Shown in pieces: positions 1 to 8,000 of a stretch of DNA of 11,225 nt (the stretch's first letter is position 1; each line of letters begins with the position of its first letter). A program made the position numbers and the translations under genes. The notes below the pieces were generated by a model. The model was not told the origin of the DNA. It was given only the letters and a program-made list of their open reading frames with translations, and did no database searches. The stretch is taken from the NCBI GenBank assembly GCA_030044045.1, contig JASHWO010000288.1, positions 1 to 11,225 of the forward strand, read 5' to 3'. This DNA comes from Acidimicrobiales bacterium. Its GTDB lineage: Bacteria; Actinomycetota; Acidimicrobiia; Acidimicrobiales; RAAP-2.

Positions 1-1
1 G

Positions 2-37
2 GAGGAGCCTGGGGTTGGGGCCCCAGGCGGGTCATGA
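2..37 (+). CDS. Possible C-terminal end of an upstream gene (partial)
   Basis: The frame starting at position 2 reads EEPGVGAPGGS and stops at TGA 35-37, overlapping the ATG at 34-36. The ATGA overlap is the usual arrangement of translationally coupled genes in actinobacterial operons. The same 11 residues end the mini-ORF in the second repeat copy, as expected if a gene terminus was duplicated. Only 11 codons are visible, so no function can be assigned and the open frame could be chance. Confidence 0.3.
   Translation, partial: EEPGVGAPGGS
7..28 (+). promoter_or_regulatory. Hairpin in repeat copy 1, overlapping SD-like sequence
   Basis: GCCTGGGG (7-14) pairs perfectly with CCCCAGGC (21-28) across the 6-nt loop TTGGGG. 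The 3' arm runs into the AGGCGGG (25-31) that would serve as the SD for the ATG at 34, so folding would hide it. There is no T-tract, so it is not an obvious intrinsic terminator. Confidence 0.5.
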
Positions 38-111
38 GCACCACGGCCGGCGTGGGGCAGGGGCCCCACGCCTCGGAGGAGCCTGGGGTTGGGGCCCCAG
101 GCGGGTCATGA
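34..111 (+). CDS. 25-codon mini-ORF created by the repeat, ATGA-coupled on both sides
   Basis: The ORF starts at the ATG of repeat copy 1 and stops at TGA 109-111, which overlaps the ATG (108-110) of the acyl-CoA synthetase. The peptide is 25 residues: MST followed by a Gly/Ala/Pro-rich tail ending EEPGVGAPGGS. It has no membrane segment or recognisable domain. A 74-bp duplication of an ATGA junction automatically produces such an ORF because 74 is 2 mod 3. It may act only as a coupling leader that carries ribosomes to the synthetase start, or may have no function. No independent evidence of translation is visible. Confidence 0.35.
   Translation: MSTTAGVGQGPHASEEPGVGAPGGS
49..72 (+). promoter_or_regulatory. 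10-bp-stem hairpin in the spacer between repeat copies
   Basis: GGCGTGGGGC (49-58) pairs perfectly with GCCCCACGCC (63-72) around the tetraloop AGGG. It is the strongest of the three hairpins in the leader. No T-run follows, so a factor-independent terminator is not supported. It lies inside the mini-ORF and would be melted by a translating ribosome. Confidence 0.5.
81..102 (+). promoter_or_regulatory. Hairpin in repeat copy 2, overlapping the SD region of the synthetase
   Basis: This repeats the copy 1 stem: GCCTGGGG (81-88) with CCCCAGGC (95-102). The 3' arm overlaps the SD-like AGGCGGG (99-105) just before the ATG at 108. The arrangement fits coupling in which a ribosome finishing the upstream reading frame opens the stem and exposes the start site. 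That role is inferred from position only. Confidence 0.5.
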
Positions 112-1778
112 GCACCGTCGCCACCATGCTGGCCGGCTGGGCCGACGACGACCGCCCGGCTCTGCTCGACGCCACCGGCTCCTGGAGCTGGCGGGAAGCG
201 GTGGGCGCCGGTGCGGCCCGGGGAGCGCTGGCCCGGACCCTGCGGCGGCCCGGGCCGTTCCACGTGGGGGTACTGCTGCCGAACGTCCCCGAGTACCACT
301 TCTGGCTGGTGGGCGCCGCCCTGGCCGGGGGCACGGTGGTGGGGATCAACCCCACCCGGCGGGGGGAGGCGCTGGCCGCCGACGTGCGGGCCACCGACTG
401 CCATCTCCTGGTGACCGACGCCGAGGGCGCCGGCCTGCTGGCCGGGCTCGACCTGGGCCTGGGCCCGGACCGGGTGCTCGACGTGGGCAGCGACCGCTAC
501 CGGGCGCTGGTGGCCGGGGTGGCCGCCGGCGAGGCCCGGTCGCTGGTCGAGCGGGCCGGCGAGGTCGACGGGGACGCGCTGTACCTCCTGCTCTTCACCT
601 CCGGCACCACCGGCACGCCGAAGGCGGTCCGCTGCACCCAGGGGCGGCTGGCCGGCATCGCCCGGATGGCCGGCCCCGGCTACGGCTACACCCGGGAGAG
701 CGTGTGCTACTGCCCCATGCCGCTCTTCCACGGCAACGCCCTGATGGCCCTGTGGGCCCCGGCGGTGATGATGGGGGCGGCCGTCGCCCTGCGCCCCCGG
801 TTCAGTGCCTCGGCCTTCCTGGACGACGTGCGTCGCTACCGGGCCACCAACTTCAGCTACGTGGGCAAGGCCATCGCCTACGTCCTGGCCACCCCGGAGC
901 GCCCGGACGACCGGGACAACACCCTGCGCAGCGGCTTCGGCACCGAGGCATCCGTCCGGGACCGGGAGCGGTTCCGCCGCCGGTTCGGCTGCGTGCTGCT
1001 GGAGGGCTACGGCCAGAGCGAGGGTGGGGCGGCGCTCGTCCCCGACCGGGACATGCCCCGCGGCTCGCTGGGCCGGCCGGCGCCGGGAGTGGACCTGGCG
1101 GTGGTCGACCCGGACAGCGGCCGGGAGTGCCCGCCGGCCCGCTTCGACGCCGACGGGCGGCTCGACAACGCCGGCGAGGCCACGGGGGAGATCGTCAACC
1201 GCAGCGGCCGGGGGAAGTTCGAGGGCTACTACGCCTCGCCCGACGCCGAGGCCGAACGCACCCGGGACGGCTGGTACTGGACGGGCGACCTGGCCTACCG
1301 CGACGCCGACGGCTACTTCTACTTCGCCGGCCGCCGGGGCGACTGGCTGCGGGTCGACTCGGAGAACTTCGCCGCCGGCCCGGTGGAAGCGGTGCTCTCC
1401 CGCTACCCGGACTTCTCGGTGGTGGCCGTCTACGGCGTGCCCGACACCGAGGCCGGCGCCGGCGACCAGGTGATGGCCGCGGTGGAGCTGCGACCGGGCG
1501 CCGGCTTCGACCCGACCGGCTTCGCCGGGTGGCTGGCCGCCCAGCTCGACCTGGGCACCAAGTGGGCGCCCCGCTACGTGCGGATCTCCCCCTCGCTCCC
1601 CCAGACGGCCACCGGCAAGGTCACGAAGGTGGGGCTACGCGAGGAGGGCTGGGCCTGCGACGACCCGGTCTGGTGGCGGCCCGGCGCGCTGGACGGCGGC
1701 TTCCGGCCGCTCGGCCCCGAGGACCGGGAGGCCATGGCCGCCTCCCTGGCCCGCCACCGGTCGGCCCACGCCGGCTGA
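108..1778 (+). CDS. Fatty acyl-CoA synthetase (AMP-binding, FadD17/FATP-like)
   Basis: Encodes 556 aa of the adenylate-forming (ANL) superfamily, which activates a carboxylic acid with ATP to an acyl-AMP and transfers it to coenzyme A. Seen motifs: P-loop LFTSGTTGTPK at about residues 162-172; the LFHGNALM segment near 205-215; A5-type YGQSEGG near 301-307 (usual form YGxTE); WYWTGDLAYRDADGYFYFAGR near 389-409, holding the ribose-binding Asp; the hinge-region RRGDWLRVDSENFAA near 409-423; and TATGKVTK with the presumed catalytic Lys near 504. The N-terminal VLLPNVPEYHFWLVGAALAG and GINPTRRGEAL stretches resemble actinobacterial FadD17 and FATP-type enzymes, so a long-chain or steroid-side-chain acid is a plausible but unproven substrate. 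Length is normal and no membrane helix is obvious. I chose the ATG at 108 because it overlaps the preceding stop (ATGA). An in-frame ATG at 126 is the alternative. In-frame TTG 15 would add a Gly/Arg-rich stretch unlike the family. Likely last gene of an operon extending left of the window. Confidence 0.93.
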   Translation: MSTVATMLAGWADDDRPALLDATGSWSWREAVGAGAARGALARTLRRPGPFHVGVLLPNVPEYHFWLVGAALAGGTVVGINPTRRGEALAADVRATDCHLLVTDAEGAGLLAGLDLGLGPDRVLDVGSDRYRALVAGVAAGEARSLVERAGEVDGDALYLLLFTSGTTGTPKAVRCTQGRLAGIARMAGPGYGYTRESVCYCPMPLFHGNALMALWAPAVMMGAAVALRPRFSASAFLDDVRRYRATNFSYVGKAIAYVLATPERPDDRDNTLRSGFGTEASVRDRERFRRRFGCVLLEGYGQSEGGAALVPDRDMPRGSLGRPAPGVDLAVVDPDSGRECPPARFDADGRLDNAGEATGEIVNRSGRGKFEGYYASPDAEAERTRDGWYWTGDLAYRDADGYFYFAGRRGDWLRVDSENFAAGPVEAVLSRYPDFSVVAVYGVPDTEAGAGDQVMAAVELRPGAGFDPTGFAGWLAAQLDLGTKWAPRYVRISPSLPQTATGKVTKVGLREEGWACDDPVWWRPGALDGGFRPLGPEDREAMAASLARHRSAHAG

Positions 1779-1921
1779 ACCCAGCGGTCGCAGGCACCGA
1801 AGGGCGGACCCGGACGGCACAGGCGGGCACCCTCCTGCCGCCCCGCAGCGCGGGGGCCCGGGGCCATCAGGCTCCGTGCCGCGGGCGGCGCCACTCTGGG
1901 CGGCAGACCCGTCGGTTTGGC
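1779..1921. other. Convergent intergenic gap
   Basis: These 143 bp separate the ends of the synthetase gene (+) and the giant surface-protein gene (-). No ORF with support is seen. The stretch is GC-rich with several short inverted repeats and would have to terminate transcription from both sides. Confidence 0.6.
1841..1855. terminator. Weak candidate bidirectional terminator stem
   Basis: CCCCGC (1841-1846) pairs with GCGGGG (1850-1855) around an AGC loop, about 63 bp after the synthetase stop and 67 bp before the end of the giant gene. There is no T-tract on either strand. Actinobacterial terminators often lack one, but a stem in such GC-rich DNA is also easily chance. Confidence 0.2.
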
Positions 1922-2050
1922 TCAGCCGGGGTCGGTGGCGGGCCGGCGACGCCGGCGGCGACGGTCGCTGACCACCAGCCACGACAGGGCGGCGACCGCC
2001 AGGAGCGACCCGCCGACGACCGTGACCACCAGCGGGGCGCCGCCGAAGCC
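1922..2050 (-). other. C-terminal membrane anchor with poly-Arg tail (part of the giant protein)
   Basis: The last 40 residues contain a hydrophobic run from about GGAPLVVTVVGGSLLAVAAL to SWLVVS, then D, seven consecutive Arg and the tail PATDPG. This is classic type-I stop-transfer topology: hydrophobic helix, then positive cytoplasmic tail. I find no LPXTG-like sorting motif before the helix (the sequence there is NGTPVLAVAGGG), so retention as a membrane protein is more likely than covalent wall attachment. Confidence 0.75.
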
Positions 2051-5000
2051 GCCCCCGGCCACGGCCAGGACCGGCGTGCCGTTCGGCGACGACGGGTGCC
2101 GGCCGGCGCCGGCCGGGGGCGAGTAGATCTCCGCCGACGACTGGATGCTCACCACCGGTCGCTGGCCGGGCCGCCCGGTGACGTCACCGCCCCCGGCCAC
2201 CAGCACCTGGCCGTTGGAGAGGGCAGCCACCGCCGCACCCTCCCTGGCCGACGCCATGGTGCCGGCGTCGGCCCAGCCGGTGGTCCGGGGCTGGTAGACC
2301 TCGGCGACGACCGCGCCGGAGGTGGCCCCGTCGTCACCGGCCACCAGGACCCTCCCGCCGGGGAGCGCCGCCACCAGCGGCATGGTGGTGGCCTCGGCCA
2401 TCCCCTCGGTGGTGGTCCAGGCGCCGGTCGCCGGGTCGTACCGGTCCCCGTCGGCGCCGTCCCCGACCACCAGGGCGTCGCCCCCGGGCAGGGTCACCGC
2501 GGCGGCCATGGTCCGGGGCACGCTCATGGTGCCCGCCGGGGACCACCGGCCGGTCGACGGGTGGTACCGCTCGGCCGTGGCCAGCGCGCCATGGGGGCCC
2601 TGGCCCCCGGCCACCAGCACGTCGCCGTCGCCGAGCGTCGTGACGGCGGCGAACGCCCGGGGTGTCGACAGCGAGCCGGTGGGCGAGAAGCGCCCGGTCC
2701 GGGGGTCGTAGATCTCGGCCGACCGGAGCGGGCCGTGGCCGGGCCCGGTCCCGCCCAGCACGAGCACGTCGCCGCCCGGCAGGCCCGCCGACTGGGGGAA
2801 GCCCCTGGCGCTGCCGAGCTGGCCGGTAGACGACCACGTCCCGGTCCGGGGGTCGTAGATCTCGGCCGACCGGAGCGGCTGGTGGTCGGCCCCGAGGCCG
2901 CCGGCCACCAGCACGTCGCCGTCGGGCAGAACCGCTGCCGTGGCCCCCGCCCGCGGCGTGCCCAGTGTGCCCACCTGGGCCCAGTGGCGGGTGGCCGGGT
3001 CGTAGACCTCGGCCGACGCCAGCACGGACTTCCCGGCACCGAGGCCGCCGGCCACCAGCACGTCGCCGTCGTGGAGGGTGGCCTCCGCGGCGAACGCCCG
3101 GTCCTGCCCCATCGACGGCACGCCCGACCAGGTCCCGACGACCGTGCCGGACCCGGCCGGCGCCACCCCGACCGAGCCTTGGCCCGAGGCTGTGGTACCA
3201 GTGCCGGCGCCGGTCGACGATCCTGTCCCCGAGCCGCTCGATCCGCTGGCGCCGCTCGAGCCCCCACCCGTCCCCGAGGACGGGGTGGGCACCAGGATCG
3301 CATGCCCGGGGCCCGGAGCCGGCGCGGGCGGTGTCGTCGGCGGCAGGGGGTGCGCTGTCGGCCGCAACGGCTGGTCGTCGGCGGCCAGCACCATCCCCGG
3401 CGATGGCCGGTGGTGCCGGTCACCGGCCCGGCCCGCCACCGCCAGGCGGCCCCGGGCCACCGGGCCCGGTCCGGCCCGGTGCACCTCGGCGGTCGAGACC
3501 GAGACCTTCCCGTCGTAGTCGAAGGTGACCGAGTAGCCATCCACCTCGAGGGTGACCCCGCTGCTGGTGACCGAGAACCCGGTCCGTGTCAGGTGGGCGG
3601 AGAACCCGGTGCCCTCCCACTGGTAGTTACAGGGGTACGGCCAGATTGTGTCTGTGTAGCAGGTTGTCTGGGCGATCAGGGCCGCCACTGTCACGGCCAC
3701 TGTGCCCCAGATGAAGGCGCTGAAGCCGCTCTTGCTCAGCTCCACCTGCACGCTGGCGCTCAGCTTGCCGCCGACCTTCAGCAACGGTCCGATCTTGGTC
3801 GACCCCGGCCCGAGGGTGGCCGTCCCTGTGAACTGGAACTCGAAGTTGGACGGTGACGCTGTGAGCAGCACCGAGACCGGCCCGATGGACAGCGGCCCCA
3901 CCGTGATCTTGGAGATTGTGGCCGAGAAGTGGATGCTGGGCGGGCTGAGGCCGATGGTGGCTGTCAGGGCCACGTTGACGCTGAACAGTGTGGCGTGGAA
4001 GGCCAGGCTGATGCCGGCTGTGAAGTGCTGGGTCCCGATTGTCGCCCCGGTCGGGGAGATGTACAGGGACGCGTAGTACACCTTGATCAGTGTCCCCTGG
4101 CCGAAGTAGCTGAGCGGCTCCAGGGCCGGCGTGGTCGATGTCTTGGTCCCGATGCTGAGCGACAGCAGGAACGGGTCGAGGTTGAAGGCGAAGCTGATCG
4201 GCGCGCCGTCCTGGTAGCCGGTCGGATTGGCCACCACCGACGGCAGGGAGGTGATGGTCCCGTAGAGGCCGATGTTGACGAAGGGGGGCTCGAAGGTGAT
4301 GCCCCCGGTCAGGCCGGCGCACTTGACGGTGAGCCCTGTCAGGCCGAAGGCGTCGGTCCACCCCGGTGTGGAGCCGCCGCATGTGCCGAGCGAGAGCGAC
4401 ACGCTGACGCCGGTGTCCGACACCGAGATCTCGCCGACCAGGGCCACTGTGGACCCGGTGGCCCCTGTCGTGGGCGGGGCCACGTGCAGCCGGGCGGTCA
4501 GCCCCACGGAGAACTGCACCGTCGACGGCGACAGCTTCACCTCCAGGAACCCTGTCACCAGGTACATGGCGGTGCCGCCGCTTGTGAAGAGCTGCACCCC
4601 TGTCCCGAGCGAGATCGAGATCTTGAGCGAGTAGGTGTCGGTGGCGAAGTCCGCCGTGCCCAGCGCGGTGAGCGCGGTGTGGGCCGGCAGGTGGATGCCG
4701 ATGTCCCCGAGGCCGGAGATCACTGTTGTGGGCAGGTGGATGGCCAGGGCGAAGTTGAGGCCCTGGACCAGGTCGATCTTGGCCAGTGTGGGATCGCCGG
4801 TGCTGAACCCGCTGACCGCCTTGGAGGCGTAGTAGAGGTACGCGGTGTCGCCGTCGGTGCCCAGCCACTGGGACAGGTTGACCTCGGCCCCGACCACGAA
4901 GCCCCCGCCGTGCTCGACCTGGAGGGTGGCCCGGAACACCAGCGTCCCCCCGGACGGCATCTTGACCGTCAGTGTGGCGTCGATGGCCGCCTGGTATGTC

Positions 5001-8000
5001 TTCCCTGTCTCGCTCACCACCACCGTCGGCGCGCCGAACGTGAGGTTCCCTGTCAGCGCGCTGAACGAGAGCTGTGTGAACGTCGCCGTCACGGTGAAGC
5101 CGCCGCCGGTGAGGTCGAAGCAGCCGGCTGCCGCCACCGACCCCGACAGGCCGGCGGCGGAGACGGCCAACGACCCGTCGACGGTCAGCCACAGGTCACC
5201 GACCTTCTTCACCGTGCAGCCCTTGGGGGGCGGCGCGTTGCCGAGCCCGACCGATGTGATCGACAGCGTCACCCCGGGCGGCGAGAGGGTGAACAGCGGC
5301 GTGCCGGCCGACCCGCTGGCCGTCAGGGAGAAGGTCACCGTCCCGGCAGCGTCGGTCACCGTGCCGGTGAACGACGGCGAGATCGTCACGCCGGGGGCCG
5401 GGCTCCACGAGTGGGCGGCCGCCGCGGTCACGGTGACCGCCCATGTCCGCAGGCTCTGGAGCGTCCCGCTGACCGTGAGCGAGCCCAGCCCGTCGACGGT
5501 CATGGTGCCGGCCACCGCCAGGCCGCCGGTGCCCAGCGAGAAGGAGACTGTGCTGAGCTGGAGCGGCACCCCGGGGAACGGGGTGAACGGCCCGGCGATC
5601 GGCCCCTTGACGCACCCCTTGGCGGTCGGTTGGCAGCTCGACACTGTGGCGGTGATAGCGCCGCTCGCGCTGCGGGAGATGGTCCCGACCAGGCCGACGT
5701 CCTGGCCGAAGACGACCAGCCCTGTCACCGTCGCCGTCCCGCTGAACGTCCCGCCCGATCCCACGGTGAGCTGGACCTGGATCTGTGCCGGCGCGCTCCC
5801 CGGGACCGGGATGGTCCCGGCGATGGCCAGCGACAGCGCGCCGGCCGAGTAGGAGAGCGACGCGCTGGTGATGCTGCCCCCGTCAGGGAGCGACAGGAAC
5901 GGGAACCCCGAGCTCGGCGAGGCCAGGACGGCGGTGAAGGTGGGCGAGCCCTTCGGTGTCCAAGTGGCGGTGAAGGTGACGGCGTCGCCGCTCGGCAGGG
6001 TGAAGCCCACCTGCTGGAGGACGGCGATCACCCCCGCTGTGGGGTGGTAGACGGCCCACCCGTTGAACCCCTGGGCCAGGTCGACGGTGCCGATTGTCGG
6101 CTGGCCGGTGGCGTATGTCGACACGGCGGCCGAGGCGTAGGCAAAGAACCCTGTCAGCGGCACCCCCAGCGAGGCGAAGCTGTGGCCACCGGCCACCACC
6201 AGCGTGCCCCCCTGGTCACGGAAGGAGACGGTGAAGGGGTGGGCCGCTGTGGCCCCCAGCACCGGCACCGCCGCCGTGGCCGTCCCTGTCACCTCCAGGC
6301 TGCTGGTCCGCCCGCTCACCGTCAGGCCGGTCACCGTGAGGGTGAGCCCCGGCACCGGGGTGACCGACGCCGGCCCGGCTGTGGCGTCGAGGGAGAGTGT
6401 CACCCTCCCGGACTTGAGGTCGACGCTGCCCATGAACCCGACGGCGAGCCCCCCGCTGCCGCCGACGGCCAGCGACCCCTGGGCGTAGAGGGTCGGGTCG
6501 GTCGGGCTGGTGGCGCCCGGGCCGGCGGCGCAGGCCGGGGCCACGCCGAAGGCGAAGGCCACGCAGTCGATCGTCAGGGTCACGCCGGGCACCGGGCTCC
6601 AGGTGGCCAGCGGCGTGCCCCCGGACCCCCCGCTCGGCACCGTCCCACCTTCGAAGTCGTAGGTCACCACGGTGTGGCCGCCGCCGGTGGCGATGGACAG
6701 CGACCCCTTCAGGGTGGGCGTGAGGGTCAGCCCGCTGAACGGGCTCCACGGGCTGATCGGGGTGGCGGCCAGTGTCAGGGACCAGGTGCCCTTGTCGTAG
6801 GCGCCGGTAAGGGAGACGGTGAGCTGCTGGGCGCCGTAGCCGAGCGTCGCCGTGGCTTTCACGGTGAGCCCTGTGCTCGACGAGAGCGTCACCGAGAGGC
6901 CGCCGAGCTGCAGCCCGGGCACCGGGGCGTAGGTGGCTGTGGGGAGCGCGAAGGTGAACGACCCGGCGATCGACCCCGAGGATCCCCCGGCCACGTGGAA
7001 CGTCGCCTGCAGCGGCGACCCGACGAACGGCACGTTGCCGATCTCCAGCGCGCCTGTCCCGGCGAAGCCACCTGTCTTGCCCGTCACGGTCACCGTCAGT
7101 GTGGCGAACGGGGTGCCGGCCGGCGGTGTGCCCGCCGGCGCCACGTGCACCACCAGCTCGGGCGCCGGGCTGCTGGCCAGGGTCAGGGTGAGCCGGTAGG
7201 CCACCGAGGGGTCCGGCACGCCGGCCGGCAGGGTCGCGGTGGTGACCGTGAGCGAGGCGCTCACCCCCGTGAGCACCCCGTTGGCCCCGCTCACTGTGCC
7301 GACGGTGAAGCACAGCGCCTCGCCGGCCGACAGCGAGACCGAGCCCAGGTCCCAGCCGCCGGGGAGCCCGAGGGATCCCCCGGTGACGCAGGCCTGGACG
7401 GCGCCGCCGGCCTCCTCGACGTAGCCCCTGAGCGAGCCGGTGACGGCCAGCGTCTTGCCGAAGAGCGACAGCGACGCGCCCGTGAACGGCACGGTCAGTG
7501 TGGCGGTGCAGCCGCCCGACACCGAGCCCAGCGAGACCGACATGCCGTCCGTGGCGCCGCCCAGCCGGCCGGCGGTGAAGGTGAAGGTGCCGCCGGCCTG
7601 GGCCCACACGTCGGCGAACGCCGCCGAGCAGGCGGCACCGGGGGTGAAGGTGGTCGTGCCCTCGGTCGAGGTGGCGAAGTCGCCGGCGGCGGGGGCGTAG
7701 GTGGCGGCGTACGTGGTGGCGGCCGCCGGGGCGGGCACGGCGCAGGTGGCGGTGGCGGTGGCCCCACCGGCGGCGGCCAGCGGCACCGCGGTGCAGGAGG
7801 CGATCGTCGTGCCGGCGGCGGCGAACGCCACCGTGCCGGCCGGCGGGGTGGCCGCTCCCGGCGCGGTGTCGGCGACGGTGGCGGTCAGCAGGATGTCGCC
7901 GGCGGTTGTCGCGTCCGGGCCGGCGGCCAGGGAGGTGGCGGTGGGCGCGGCGGTCACGGTCACCCCGGCCGTCCCGTTGCTGTTGCCGTATGTCCCCCCG

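Larger units (their letters stand above)
1..116. repeat. 42-bp direct repeat, 74-bp period, spanning a stop/start junction
   Basis: Positions 1-42 and 75-116 are identical, separated by 32 bp of different sequence. Each copy contains an inverted repeat, a purine-rich SD-like stretch (AGGCGGG) and the junction TCATGAGCACC, in which an ATG overlaps a TGA stop. Identity ends right after AGCACC: copy 1 continues ACGGCC and copy 2 continues GTCGCC. The simplest explanation is a 74-bp tandem duplication whose first copy begins 31 bases before the window. That predicts that the 32 bases just outside the left edge match 43-74. Confidence 0.9.
3491..7635 (-). other. Unassigned beta-rich repeat region, about 1380 aa (part of the giant protein)
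   Basis: Alternating hydrophobic/Thr-Ser strands with Gly turns dominate throughout, for example LTVTGLTVSGRTSSLEVTGT and VRVTLSL-like strands. A recurrent motif P-x-P-G-[VL]-x-[LI], often preceded by W/F/T-[ST], appears near 6930 (APVPGLQLGG), 6750 (SPFSGLTL), 6605 (SPVPGVTLT), 6355 (TPVPGLTLT), 5585 (TPFPGVPLQL), 5410 (SPAPGVTIS) and 5285 (SPPGVTLS). Copies are irregularly spaced. A larger module is duplicated (see separate entries). Cys is scarce. I do not recognise a family. Stacked beta-sandwiches or an elongated beta-stalk are both possible; a hydrophobic-groove fold cannot be excluded from sequence alone. Confidence 0.6.

Noticed and set aside
15..107. Upstream TTG start for the synthetase
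   Set aside because: The extension is translated from the repeat and hairpin region and does not look like the family. ATG 108 overlaps an upstream stop and begins family-like sequence.
3151..3490. Frameshift suspected in the Arg/His/Pro-rich linker
   Set aside because: The beta-rich region before it and the Gly/Ser linker plus kelch domain after it are in the same frame, so a compensated double shift would be needed.
89..3856. 1255-codon plus-strand open frame running across the synthetase and into the giant gene
   Set aside because: It spans two well-supported genes in wrong frames, crosses the convergent gap, and has shadow-type composition (Arg, Gly, Pro, Ala).
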